Position numbers and translations under genes: made by a program. Positions 34,855 to 47,000 of a stretch of 64,000 bases of DNA are shown piece after piece. The notes under the pieces are model-generated. The model made no database searches. It was given only the letters and a program-made list of their open reading frames with translations, and was not told the origin of the DNA. Numbering within the stretch: the stretch's first letter is position 1; each line of letters opens with the position of its first letter. Source of the stretch: Paramyrothecium sp. XJ0827. Its lineage: Eukaryota; Ascomycota; Sordariomycetes; Hypocreales; Stachybotryaceae. The DNA lies in the NCBI GenBank assembly GCA_020881915.1, contig JAJFPB010000003.1:4340001-4404000 (forward strand). Reading direction: 5' to 3'.

Positions 34855-37366
34855 GAGGATCGCCAGTGTGGTGAGAAGAGCGACGAGCGAACAAAGGACT
34901 CGCAGCGAAAAGGGCGGCGAGGCGCATTGGATATGTGTTTGTTAAAATTGATAAGAAGCAAATAGTCCACCTTGCCGTATTCTGTACCTTGCCTTGCCTT
35001 GCCTCGTCTCAATTCAGACGGGTTCAGGGTCGGTTACCTATGAGGTACCTTCTTCACTACAATTCGGCACCTCACGTGGCGCGCACCGCACCGCTGCTCT
35101 CCACAGACCTTGAAGAAGGATTCCGGTAGCTTACAAGTACCCACCTGCCCCTGGTCGTGAGGGCCCCTGTGTCTGCCTACAACGCAAAACGTGAAGGCAT
35201 TCCGTGATGAACGTCTCGCAGCCGCTGTCAAACCAATCTAAGGTTCTTTGGGCTTGAAGAGAATGGAACGCAAATGCTGCCTGACCTCCCTCCGGACCAG
35301 GCTATACGTATGCTTTCTCTGGGGTCTTATTAGACATGACGTGGATTCGGCTGCTGCGGGAGAGCTCAGAGCTCAGAGGCAGCCCAAACCGCCGTCAATT
35401 GCAAGGTCGACTGACAGATGGCGCGTCAACCACCGACCAGGTCCTTCTCAATCGACGGCAAATGCCATCGATTTGTCCCTTTTCCAGCATAGCGCCGTCC
35501 TACCGGCACGATGCGGTGGGTGTCACACCTCGGGCCTGATCCGGATTATTGGTGTCTTATATGTCCCTGCCCCGAACGATGTCGACCAGAACAAGAAGTT
35601 TCGCCGCCTCGTCTGCCATGAAGACCTCGACACTCCATAACGTGTAACGCTGGAAACGGGACTGGACTTAACACCGAAGCCGAGTAAGTGCGAGGCGAGG
35701 GGGGCAACATGTGGAGTTGGCAGACAAGCAAGGGATCAAGTCGACATGGGCATTTCGGCGCCGATCGGAGTCCTGACCAGCTGGCCCATGCAGCAAAACA
35801 CAATAGAGGCAAGGGGTCCTATCCTCCTGCGCCCACTTCCGGATCCGAGGTCCTTGCAAACCGGCAACTTACTGGCTGCCCCGGACCACGGGGAGAGTGT
35901 TCAATAGGGATAGCTTCTGGTTGATCAGGGGGCTACGTGCAAGTGATAAGATGACATATCCGTTTTGCGTCTAGTCACGGCCAATACTATCACGACCATT
36001 ATGACCGACTGGAGCAAACTTTGACAGAGTCAGGCGATTGAGTCCTGAACAACTGAGAATGACGCGCAAACCTGGCCGTACCGGCCCCTATCAGTCCTCC
36101 TTCCTTGGCCAATTGGGCCATAAAGTCCGGTGAGACCATACCAGCCGTTGAACCAGTTTACGTTGCCGACGATGATCTCAATTTCGCGCTTCTGTGCCGG
36201 GCACAAGCCACAAGTCTAGAACAAGACGTCTTCTTCTTCAGTGACTTCAACGTCGCATTGGAAGATAGCGGGTAGTTCCGCCCGGCAAAGGTTGTCGTCG
36301 TCCCACAGTCCCGGAACTTGGCCCCCTAGTCGATACCGAATAGTCGTGTGGGGGTGGGATCCTATTCCTTGAGGTACCCAGGAAACTTTTCAGGCCCCAT
36401 CTGACCATGATTCAATCCCCGAACACAATGCGAGGCTCGTATGCCATGGGTCGGGCTGACGAGATACATGGTAGTGTTTGCTTATCACGCAGTGTCCGAC
36501 TCTCGATCCAGCCTGTTCCTCGCATCAACTCATCATAGACCTGGACGACCCACAGTCACATTTCTGCTTTACCCTAGTCGGTGTGCCACGCCAATGGGAT
36601 ACAGTGAAGCGATAAACTTGCATGCATGCCAACTTTTTCCATTCAATCACGCCAGTCGCTAGCCGGCAAGGCTTCCGTTAATGCTTCCTATTGGCTCTCG
36701 TACTCGGAACATTTCCCGGTGTGTGAATGGTGTATCTCACAAGCTCACTAGAACCTGTTTACTGGCTAGTAAACCCGGCAATTAGAATCAAACATCTCCT
36801 ACCTCAGTTGCGAAGAGCTCGGGTGATGTTCAAGATCAATGGCTCCAATGCACGGGGCTGAATTGGCACGCATACATGTGAAAACCTATATAGGCCTTGA
36901 TTCGGGTCTAAGCAACATCATGGGGAATAAAATCAACCGCAGGCTAAGATTGAGCTCAATTGAAGGCAAAAGTGATTTAGATTTGGCAGCTTCTACGAGA
37001 GCACTTCTATTGACATGCCGCAGGTTCCCATTGCTCTTATGTTAAGTATCCTTGGCAGCATCTCTCATTACATCGCATTTGCGCGTCTCTCCAACCGTAA
37101 CCAGGAATTTAGTGTATGATCTGCATTCAACATAGGCCGTAGCTCAGACAAAAGAAGAACTAAAGGAATTCACAAATAAGGGTGCTATGACAAATGGCCA
37201 TGGTAGCATGGTAGCGAGAGCGGCTTGCGCGGCATTTCCTATAATAGGAAAGAGAAGTATAAGAGGCTTCTTGGAAATGGGTCACGGAAAGGATGCATGG
37301 GACAATGACCAAATCAACAAAAGAATAGAAGATCCAATGGGCAAAAATGCAACGGCAAAAAGAAAC

Positions 37367-37437
37367 TCTCCCGCCGGGAATTGAACCCGGGTCTCAAGCG
37401 TGACAAGCTTGCATACTGACCACTATACTACGGAAGA
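37367..37437 (-). tRNA. tRNA-Asp (GTC)
   Basis: Read on the minus strand, the 71-nt cloverleaf has acceptor stem TCTTCCG pairing with CGGGAGA (one G-T pair) and discriminator G. D arm TAGTATAGTGGTCAGTA (A box), anticodon stem CAAGC/GCTTG around loop TTGTCAC (anticodon GTC), and T arm CCGGG-TTCAATT-CCCGG (B box). No intron, no encoded CCA. Sits alone in a gene-poor stretch. Confidence 0.96.
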
Positions 37438-38025
37438 CGTTCAAACGTTTGGCGCTTGTCGTAGGTGGATCGGGTCCTTGCTGTGGAGTCGTGGCGAGCA
37501 TAAGTTGTACATGTTCTTCACGCACAGTGCTCTCCTCAGGTCGTGCATAGCATGACTGCGCTGCCGTGTGACCCGGGCCTAGAAACGCTGCATAAATTAA
37601 ATCAGTCAGATAAGCACATAGAACTTCAGTTATATTCTTGGACCCGTGGGTATGAAGCTCTTGTCCTTCAATCAATAAATACAATCAAGGAACTCGCTTG
37701 TAGTACACATAGGAATATTCCAATCGCTGAGCCGAGCATTTATATGCCCCTATCAGCCTGTCAATGAGCGTAGTGCTTACCACTAAGAATGGCGATCAGG
37801 GAAGGTATGCAGTCACAGCCCAAATTTGAAGGAGCAACATAAATATTGGTCTTGAATCGTGGTTAAGATAGGGAAGTTGTCAGGATTGTCTAACTTGAAG
37901 TATTAAAAGTTCCTCCTTATTATGAAGCTCTTCCTAAGAAGTTTGATTACATCTCGATCTAATCTTATTAACTTGTTGAAGTGGCTTTTATCCCCTTCCC
38001 GGTATTTCCCAAGTTTTGCTCTATC
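37438..38025. other. AT-rich spacer, nothing recognised
   Basis: Lies between the tRNA 5' end and the 3' end of the secreted-protein gene. AT-rich, especially 37850-37990. No coding or structured element recognised. Confidence 0.5.
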
Positions 38026-38845
38026 TTAAACGACGGAAAGGTTGCCCAGAGAAAGGCCAGCAACGAGGGCGACAATTGGCGTCAGCAGGGGGGCCAGCAG
38101 GCCGTTGCCGAGGCCAGCCAGCAGGGGGCTCAGGGCAGCGACAAGGCCCGGAACAATGGCAGCGACCAGGCCAATGACGAGGGTGAGGATCTGTGCCAGC
38201 AGCGAGAAGACGGAGTGGAGCAGGGAGTTGAGCTGGGGGGTGAGGCCAAGGATGGTGATGAGGGAGTCGACGGTCTTGAGGACGACAGTGAGCAGAGTGA
38301 TGACGAGGCTGAGAACTTTGTTGACATCGCCGTCGAGGACGGTCAGGCCGGCGGTACCGGTGAGCTCGGTGACAACCTCAGTGAGGGAGAACTGCACGTT
38401 GCCAACCTGTTCGGCGGCCTGCTTCTGGCCTTCCTCCTTGGTGATGTCGCCATTCTTAACCTGCTGGCCGATGATGTCTATTCTGGGGTTAGTAATCCGT
38501 GCGTGGCATCATGCAAATCAAGAAAACGGTCGAAAATGACATACTGAGAAGGTCTGTCTGGCCAGTTACGGAGTCGACAAGACCAGAAAGGAGCTCAACC
38601 AGGCCCGCGGTATCGGTAATGTCACGCTTAGCAGGGCTCTCCTTGCCAATTTCGTTGACTACCTCGCCGAGGCCGAGCTCTTTGGTAACGATGTCATCAA
38701 TGGCGTGGAAAGCCTTGCCGACATCACGAGCCGCAGGCTGCTCGACCACGGGAGCGCGCTGGGCAAGGCCAGTGGGAGCGGTGTGGAAGGGGGCAGCGAA
38801 GGCCGAAGTGGCCAGGGTGGCGAGGGAGAAAATAGCGGCCTTCAT
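38026..38845 (-). CDS. Small secreted hydrophobic protein, function unknown
   Basis: Two exons (38845-38545, 38477-38026) give 250 residues. The acceptor at 38478-38479 was chosen because it alone keeps frame. Residues 1-17 (MKAAIFSLATLATSAFA) are a clear signal peptide with an Ala-x-Ala cleavage site. K73-R74 (SPAKRDITD) is a likely Kex2 site, so residues 18-74 may be a propeptide. The rest is almost free of charge, and no cysteine is seen: Leu/Val/Ala-rich amphipathic helices such as VLSLVITLLTVVLK and LLAQILTLVIGLVAAIVPGL. Not a hydrophobin (no Cys pattern). May be a surface-active, cell-wall or host-interaction protein; none shown. Polar N-terminal half, hydrophobic C-terminal half. Confidence 0.82.
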
Positions 38846-40984
38846 GTTGACTGAGGAAGTGGTGGTAATGAGTGTTGTAAAAGAGTGACTATGGGTATTA
38901 AATGAGTGACTGTGGTGCTTGAGAGCTGAGGATGATGATTCCATGTTGGCTGAGACAGACCAGAGGTCTTATAGTTGTGTGGTCTCTACTCTTGCCAAAA
39001 CGGATATGACGATCTACGAAAATGAAGATCACTCTTCGGGATCTTCAGCGCGTATTTCGAACTGTGACGCCATTGACCGCCTTTCACTCCATTTCGTGAT
39101 GTCTAGTTCTTCAGCCCTGGCGGAGCTTTGGCGAGAAAGGCTGAGAGCTATGTGGGCGCGGCACGACATAGCGCGGGCTCAGGCCGTCGGCTTTCAACGC
39201 ACGATGGAGCCGGCTTCTCAAGTGCCGGGCGGAAAGATGGGGTCAGCCAATGAAATGTTGTTGCTCACTCTGTTCTTGAAGCGTACGAAGCTCGGTTTTG
39301 ACAGCCACCTTGACTGTTCGGAGATATGGATTTCTTGGGGATGAAACGACAAGAAACACCAGGCGGGCAAACCGTGGGTACGTTTCGCATGAGCAATGAG
39401 GCTTGGGTTTCTCTTGGAACAGAGCTACAACTGGCCTTGGATCCAGAAATACTATGCCTCCCATTCAGAGCAAAAAGGTTATCGCGACATTGAGATCGTC
39501 AAATCCCATCATCTTAAACAGCTCTGACTCGTGAGCGATGCCGTCAGGCAGCTTTAGCCCACCACGGTGATTAGATGCTGCTGAATTGACCAGCATGCCT
39601 GCTACGGCGGCAGATCGTCTAGGCTACAATATAAGCTAGACCACAATTCGAGGTCCATTTCGTCCTGCTTGGGACTTGGATCTCTCGACGGACCCGGGGT
39701 CTGCAATCAGCTCTGAGCATCCGCAGCTGAGTGGATATTTAATGGCCACCTCCGTCTCGTCAAGTGCTATTCAAAGTGTGGAATTATTGAATCTGCCGGA
39801 AAAGAAATTACTAGTGACATACCTTAAAGTGGGATGACCGCTGGCTGTGTTGATCTCACTGGCCCTAGTCGGATCGACAGCCGAGCCAGATCTGCAACTT
39901 AGGTCCTTAGCTTGGTCAAGGTCAGGAACAGACAAGACCATACCCAGCCCGCACAGTCAGTGTGCTTTGACCTCTTCTGTATCAATAATTATACCGTGAA
40001 CAAAATAGGACAAGCTCCAACTAGACGACATATATGGGCTGTTACTCATCGTCGTGGAGTCCGAATAGAAATGCCCAGAAGTCCTAACTGTTCCCCAACC
40101 GAACTTACACAGGTTGGGAAGCTCAGAGATTATGAGTATATGATTCGAAATTAACAGCAAAAGTTGTCTTGACATGACTCGATTCCAGAAGTTAAGTTGA
40201 ATAGGCTCAGGAGGGTCATTAATTAAACGTCACGACCTCATCAAATGTTTCTACCTGTCTTTTAATTCTGTACACACATCTGTCGCCATACTCCTCGTCG
40301 TGTTATCTGTTTCAAGACATCCGCACGCGGCGGCAAGTCACCTAATACAATAATGATTATATGATTTGTGGCAGAGGATCTTCTAGAGTAGGGGAGCTCG
40401 TGCCTCGAGCTTCTGGCGCCCTCACTCAGGCCTTATTGCCTGTTGTCGCTGAGGTGACACACACGGGAGAGGCGGCAATGTCCTTTTGTGACGACTCTGA
40501 ACGAGATCGAGTACCATACTTTGCGTTCTCGGGTGGCATCGTTATGCTGACCACGAAACACGAGCCGTAGACGGTAGTATTGAATGTAGGCAGCGAGTGC
40601 GCTCCGTGGCGTTTTGGGCCTGACCATAGCCACCAAGTCTTTATCACTCCGGTGTCTACCATAATGCAGAGGTTTCACAAAGTGCGCTAGGTCAAAATAA
40701 TGCCCTTTGAACCAAGGAATCGGAGGGTGGGAAGATGACGCTAGGGCCGTATTGCTCTCATTTCCCACTCCGCGACCTGCAACGGTGTGAAGAAACCCTT
40801 TTGTAAAGATCCACGAACGTTTTTGTAGTCTTTTTCGGCTCGAAATCCAGCGACTGCGCGGAACAGCATGTCGTTCTTGGTATCCGGAGCGACTCACCCC
40901 AACACAATTCGGCTGTGATTGGAAATCATCTGATTTGTTTCCGTAGGGGTAAGTTTTTCCAACGTCTAGGACCGAAAGCTTCTC
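38846..40984. other. 2.1 kb spacer, no intact gene seen
   Basis: Upstream of the secreted-protein gene and downstream of the broken membrane-protein gene. AT-rich in parts (39,750-40,350). A minus-strand open stretch at 40433-40897 was considered and not accepted. May contain decayed sequence. Confidence 0.45.
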
Positions 40985-41774
40985 CTACAGGTCCCGTTGG
41001 TTGATCCACCCCGCAGAGTCGCAAAGCACCTCCTCGGTGATCTCGAAACCAGCCGAGCTGTTCAACGTCGTGAAACCAAAACACTGTCCCGGCATCTGAT
41101 TGATGTTTTCCAGCTGCTCATTGCTCCTCCAGCATACAGCGTTGCAGGTCTGATTCTCGCCGGAGGCAATAGCGGTTCTGTTCGGTCGTTATAGTTGGCG
41201 CAGGAGGTGATGCAGTCGTTCAAGCTCCGCGTTGGCCCATTGATCAAGTCAACGCCGTTGCGAACGTGTCGGAAGCCCGATACACAAAACTTGCGAAAGG
41301 TCAGTGGCTCCCCAGACCGATGAGGTACGTCGTATAGGGTTCCGTTCGACGAAGGACAATCCCGTAGTATGGTCGCTTGCGGGAGGCTGACGGTTGTTGT
41401 AGATAGTTCTGGAGTAGATGCGGCAGAAGACGATGAAGATTTCAGTGTAGACAAGGCACTTGTGGAAGTAGAAGGCAAGGAAGACTGGCTCGTCGCGCTG
41501 CTGTCGTTGGGTGAGCTTTCAGAGCCACTCTTCTTATTTTGAAGCCAACAATCACTCCACCAGCGACACCACCGGCGATCCCTCCTACAATGATCATTGC
41601 GCAAACACCGAACCCGATCCAAAAGGTCTTGGGTTTGAGCCCACAAATAAGCCATGGGTTATCTGAGGGTGGCGGTGCGGCTGGGTTGCCATAGTGCTCT
41701 TCTTTGTGGCTGTGGATGGCTTCGGGGGCATCGCCGGGAGCCACCTCCAAATCTGAGTAGTGATTGATTGGCAT
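40985..41774 (-). pseudogene. Single-pass membrane protein with Cys-containing ectodomain, broken by two frameshifts
   Basis: Starts at ATG 41774 (MPINHYSDLEV), cytoplasmic Pro-rich segment, then a membrane span (TFWIGFGVCAMIIVGGIAGG). The frame is lost near 41531-41546, at an A-run right after the span; the Ser/Thr-rich stalk and an ectodomain (DCPSSNGTLYDVP, CITSCANYN) continue in a second frame. Near 41174-41185 it is lost again; the end (NQTCNAVCW, GQCFGFTTLNSS, VLCDSAGWINQ) lies in the third frame with stop at 40985. The layout matches a common fungal family of Ser-rich membrane proteins with a Cys-containing ectodomain. Each break fits a single missing base; neither fits an intron, as no flanking sequence is left over. 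Either a young pseudogene or base-call errors. Confidence 0.72.
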
Positions 41775-43076
41775 GTTGCTCCGTGAAGGATATTTCGTTG
41801 GATGCCGCCGCCCACACAACGTCTGGTGTCTTCTTCGCCAGAGGGTAGAAATGTAGGGCGCAAGCTGACTTGAAGAAACGCTCCGTTCCCTATTTTCTAG
41901 ACAAGACAAAACACAAAAGGACTCGAAGCAAGGTAGCGTGGCCATAGTCTCTTAATGCTAGTAAAGTCATCTCAATAACTTTGTTGGTGCTACTCATTGA
42001 AACGTGCTGTTGCGTTTGCAGGGGGCTGAAAGCGCGCCATCAATTGGACTATCTGGCGCCCGCAACAAGCCGATCACATAAAAATAGTAGGCGGTTGGTT
42101 GGTGTGTCTCGCTGGGACCTGTAGGAAGACAGGACATGAACATCATGATGGCCCCTGTCAATCAGGGGCCAGTCTCGGCATCTTAGGTCAGTCGAGATTC
42201 GAACGCGTTTTAGATAAGGCAGATCAACCACGCGGTGAACTGTAGGCCGTATGAAGGTGATCCGGGTCGAGAATTGAAGTGTGAATGATTGCGACTCTCT
42301 CCATCCCCACCTTGCCAGATTGGTGAAATGGGCGACCAGTTTGAGCCTCTCTGGGGTTCATGCTAAGGACAAATGACTGGAGCACACAATCACCACTTCT
42401 GCTCACAAGTTCCTCTCCCCGTCTCCACAACTGATACTTAAGGCATGCATATTCCACGAGATTGCAGCGAGAAGAACCTATCCCGAATATGCTCACAGCG
42501 GACCTATTGTTAGTCTTTCGAAATCACAAACAGCTGATTTGGCTTGAGACTCCGACCACTAGATGATGGCGTTTGTGATCGCTTCTGTTTCATCAGACAG
42601 GCTTGGAATGGCCAGGAAAGAAAAAAGGCACGAAGTGGTGGCAAGTCTAGAAAGAAATTTCTTAAGGCTCAAACATGTACATAAAACAGAGCCTCGACTC
42701 TTCCCCGAGCTGACGAATAACAAATTCGCCTGCAGCAGATGAGGTTTGACAAGTCATCTTTGTTGCTTGCCATTGCGACCTCTCAAGACCCTCGCTAGAA
42801 GCATCTTGAATATGAAAGCAAATACTTTCTCGCCACGGCATGACCGGGCATGATTTAAACGCCAAGAAAAACCATATGTTCCAAACTCCTGGTGCCAGCA
42901 TCCATACCACCCTCCGCGCTTCAGACTGTGGCGAAGACAGGCGGGAGGTAAGAAGTGAGACCAATTCGTAATGCCCAAAATAACAAAACTTAAACGTTAC
43001 GGGACGAGCGATGGGCTGCCCTTCGGATATCTCAGATTTCTTCAATCAATGCAGACAAACAAAACTTGCCAGTCCT
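41775..43076. other. Spacer between membrane-protein relic and Ser/Pro-rich gene
   Basis: About 1.3 kb with the 5' leader of the former and 3' end of the latter. Open frames on the minus strand show no recognisable features. Confidence 0.5.
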
Positions 43077-44081
43077 TCAACGAGAAGCAAGCCCATCCAC
43101 CGGGCTCTGCGGGATGCTGCGGACCTGACCCAAGTCTGTGCTGCCCGTTCGTCGCAAGGCCTGTGTCATTGTTTCAATGTTCAGGTCACCCGTTGCACCG
43201 GAACTGAGGTGGCCACTCGTAGGGCTACCCAGAGGCTTGCGAGTTGGGCTCATCTCAAACCCTTTGATAGAGCCGGGATTGCTCGTAGGAGGGCTTGTTC
43301 CTGGCCCTCCCTGGCTAGAAACGGGAGATCGGATCGGCGAAGGCGAACGGTTCAGCGAGGCGGAATTCAGAGAGGTGAGGCCTGCCATGTGAAAGCTGTC
43401 GCGCGATCCAGCGACGCCAAGGGCGCCACCATGCTCGGCCTGCACGACATCGGCAAAAGAGATGAAAGACAAGCGGCGCACATCAGTAGAGTCAAGCGAG
43501 CCATAGTTGGATGCATTGTCAGCCGAAAAGGGACCTTGATCGGCCATGGAGTCGAGCTCCTCAACCCATTCAGTGGCGGTGTGGTCATAGGAGTTGCCGA
43601 GGGAACCACCGGCAGCCATTGTGACGGCAGCGGGCTGGTGCGACGAGTGTGTAACTATCTCAACGTTGTCGGGGTCCAGCTTCTCATTCGTGATGGCGTC
43701 GGAAGCATCGTCGAGCACAGAGGGGATATAGTTTTCGGTCTGGATGTGCGTCGGGATTGCAGGAGAGGTCGAGGTCAAAACGATGGGCTCTTGGACGTCC
43801 CGCTCAAAAATCTGCGATCCAGCAGGTGAGGCCATTCGCGGTGAGGCGGAAAATGCTCGAGTGGGAGAAGAAGGCTGCACGGAGGCCTGATCTTGGTGCG
43901 TCGTGGCGCGAGATGTTGACGATAGCTTCGAGGTTTCCTTGGACAGCAGTGGGGGTTCAGTGGCTGAACCCGACGTCACGCTAGAATCCTTTTTTCTGCC
44001 AAGACCGAACATGCTCAATTTGCTAGACTTGGACCCGGTGTGTTGTCCTTCGACAATGTCAGGGGATTGTGCGAGGCTCAT
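43077..44081 (-). CDS. Conserved Ser/Pro-rich fungal protein, function unknown
   Basis: Single open frame of 334 residues from ATG 44081. Mostly disordered Ser/Thr/Pro-rich sequence with short ordered islands. The island RRLSFISFADVVQAEH (about residues 204-219) is one I recall as conserved in uncharacterised Pezizomycotina proteins. TEWVEELDSMADQGP and IETMTQALRRTGSTDLG are other likely conserved spots. Many SP/TP sites (SPTR, SPSPIRSP, SPTRKP) suggest proline-directed phosphorylation. An early basic GRKK motif follows SKLSMFGL. No catalytic domain. A spliced leader upstream is possible (see 44532-44729). Divergent, at long distance, from MRPL20. Confidence 0.8.
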   Translation of the reverse strand: MSLAQSPDIVEGQHTGSKSSKLSMFGLGRKKDSSVTSGSATEPPLLSKETSKLSSTSRATTHQDQASVQPSSPTRAFSASPRMASPAGSQIFERDVQEPIVLTSTSPAIPTHIQTENYIPSVLDDASDAITNEKLDPDNVEIVTHSSHQPAAVTMAAGGSLGNSYDHTATEWVEELDSMADQGPFSADNASNYGSLDSTDVRRLSFISFADVVQAEHGGALGVAGSRDSFHMAGLTSLNSASLNRSPSPIRSPVSSQGGPGTSPPTSNPGSIKGFEMSPTRKPLGSPTSGHLSSGATGDLNIETMTQALRRTGSTDLGQVRSIPQSPVDGLASR

Positions 44082-47000
44082 TGTGGGAGTATGACGAGAT
44101 GTGGGGGTGTCGCTGTCGTGGATATCAGGATTGATTGATTGATGAGGGGAGGCTCAGGCAGTAGAGATGGTGGTAGACAAGGTCGGTATGCCGATCTGCA
44201 CAGCAACCAAGTTAGAGCTCCGGGCAGTGGAATAAGCACCTTCGAGGTTGTGAGGACAAATTTCAGGAGGAGGGGTGGCAGATAAAATAACGAAAGGAAA
44301 GAGAGGAGGGCATTGCTAGGGGAGCATGGAGGGTTTCATGGGAAGTACATGGTAATAATAGGATGGGCATGTAATGCGAAGCAAAGTGAAGCAAATACGG
44401 TAAAGCAGAAAAGCAGGGTGGGAACGGGCGAAACAAAGGGATCGCCGGCTTGACGTCGGTGCTGGAGTAGGGGTATTACTGGAGTGAGCGAGGATTGGCA
44501 CGCAATGCTGGACACCCTCCTGGGTCCCGTCCACTCACGTACCTCGAAATCTTGGATATCCTTTGGACTAACGGAAAAAGGGGACTCGTCTGTATGCAAC
44601 GCCGCGCAGTAGCTCCCGGTTGACACGGCTCGCTTTGGGGGAGGGTCCCACGTTTGAGCAAATCGTGAAGCAGTAAAATCGTCCCAAGACCTGCCCACTT
44701 TTCCTTCCTCGGAATCTGGCTTCGGGGCTAGCGGACGGGGCTAGCACAGCGTGACCGACAAAAAAAAAGGAAGAACCTGGCTGTGTGGTGATGATGGGCT
44801 GGTGGGACCCTGGTCACTGCTTGATCGGACTTGGTCGCAGGTGGTCTGGTCTGGTCTGCCTCTGTCCGTCCTGCCTTGTTGCGCGAAGCAGTCAGGCGTT
44901 GGAAAACGGGCGTGGGACGAGCGGGGCCGGCACAAGGATGGATCGTCTGCAAGCAAACGTCCCTGTGAGCATCGGCTGCAAGCAAGCAAGCTCTGCGCTG
45001 CGCTGCGCTGCGCCAGGCTGAACGAGGGGAGAGGGGTGACAACCAAGGAACAAAAGCCTGCAGCAAGGTGGTGGTGGAGAAACCGGGCTGGTGACCAACG
45101 TGTGACGATGGTATTTCCTATGATGGGCAATGCTCACGAATGGTTCGGCGGGTATCAGGCTGAGAGAGTGTCTAGACTGTGAGTACTTGAAGAAGAAGAA
45201 GAAGAAGAAGAAAAGAAAAGATAAGAAGACATCCCGTCGGCAGGAAATAGAGGGCAACGGCACAGGTTAAAGCATAAAAGGTGTTCGGCAGGAGCCACCA
45301 AGCACTTGCAGCGATTCCGTCATATGGTGAGGGACATCGAAGCAATTCGGACAGCAGACGGCAAAAAAGGTCAGGTCCAGAACAAGGAACTCAACTAAAG
45401 GGATCCCGGAAAGGCGACACGCGGATATGCCACCGTCCAACTACAGACACGGACAGATATTAATAACCCAATAAGGCGCACTCTCTGTAAAAAAGTGTCT
45501 TGCGTGGCGGATACCCTGTCTTGTCTCGCCTTCAAGCAAGGCACAAGGCACAGGCACAAGCCAAAAAGTGAGGTAAGCACTGCCAAAGTCCTACTTTGCC
45601 TTGGTTTCGGTACGATAAGGCTCATGTGACGCTGCTGCTTGCTGCAAAATCTGGGCATTTTCGCATGAAAAAACGCAGAGCTTTCTCACTGCTCGAAACG
45701 GCCACTCCACCGTTCCTCCTTCGTGGTCGGCATTTGCCCGTCTCCCCCCTCTAGAAGTGCTTAGTAGCACGGCCGATCACTCTGGGTGATTGGGCGGAGG
45801 CGACAGGGAGCATGCACGGAGCGTCAATGGACGGAGAAGGAGAAGGAGAGCCAAGGAACCGCTGCGTGAAGGGTTCAGGCAGGGCGCCGCGGCAAGGGCT
45901 GGACGGGAATTTGCTGCTGACCGTGAAGAGTGCAAAAGTGAATTGGACTTGTTTCGTTTGAGATTGACAAGCCGTGGCGGTACTTCAATAATATCCTCAT
46001 TGATTGAGCATACCGCTGCCCGGTATTCGCCCATTCCAGGGCCAACTTACACCGATCACCTCGCACTAAACCATCCCAGGCCTCGAGATAATTGCTCGTG
46101 ATCCAGATCCCAGGCAACGAACTGGCAAATAGCGGGAAAAGCAAAAAGATGGAAAAGAAAATCTACCTCTTCCCTTGCAACCATCACAGCTCGCCCTGTC
46201 ACAGCCCGGCTAATCTGGATGCGGCTTGTCGTTGAAACATACCCGCTGCCACCTGCAACTAGCACCGCACTCCCATGTCTCGTCTTGATCATCTCCTTGT
46301 CACTCCCAAAGTCGGAGGTGACTTGTGCTAGCTCAACCCCGATCGACTCGACTCGACTCGACCCGATCCTTTTCCCTTCTCTCTGCTCCACGAGCAGGCT
46401 AACAGATTGGTCATGAATGAGCTGGCACTCGTCGTGGCCAATCACTTCTCTCAGGCACCACCCTGAGCAGTTTTTCCCATTGCCCGGCGGCGTGGGCCCA
46501 TGCATGCAACGGAGTGACAAACAGCCCCGAAATGCGACATTGCATGTCGTTGAGAGGCGAGGCCCCTAATCAGCCCTGTCTCGTGTGATCAAATGACTGA
46601 TAATCCTTCAACACTGGCCGAGGGACCATTCACTGCTGGGGCCTAACACTGTTCGCTAGCATCATATGTGCCTGGAGCGGAGGTAGCACCACATGGGAAG
46701 CAGTGCTCCTGGAAATGGCGGTGGACACATCGCTGTGCAACGCGTGTCACGGCCATGCTCTTGCAGCCTTGCAGTCACAGCATCTCAAGTGTCCACATCA
46801 CGATTGTAACGCACACCAGGCATCGGGGCCCCGTTGATGTATCAGGTTCCGTTCGCTTGGTCTCTCAGCGAATTGGTTTCCGCATCCCATCCCTGCGGTA
46901 CTCACTCCCTGCCCCCAAAAAACCCCCAAAAATGCATACGCTAACCCTCCTGCTAATGCGTACCGTGCACACCCTCTGGTGCATGAAAGTCAATGCAAAG

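Larger units (their letters stand above)
34323..37366. other. 3 kb upstream region of Ras-GAP, no protein gene seen
   Basis: Contains AAGGT repeats (34633-34675), a CTCCAG hexamer array (34825-34854), CCTTG repeats near 34990 and GGTACCT near 35043. From about 36000 the sequence is more AT-rich. No convincing coding frame on either strand. Confidence 0.5.

Noticed and set aside
37981..38547. Plus-strand frame of 188 codons rich in Gly/Glu/Asp
   Set aside because: It is the antisense shadow of the secreted hydrophobic protein gene, whose signal peptide and splice sites are convincing.
40433..40897. Minus-strand open stretch of about 150 codons with plausible-looking peptide (WFKGHYFDLAHF)
   Set aside because: No recognisable domain, no clear start context, rich in Arg/Ser like a chance frame; no splice-compatible partner found.
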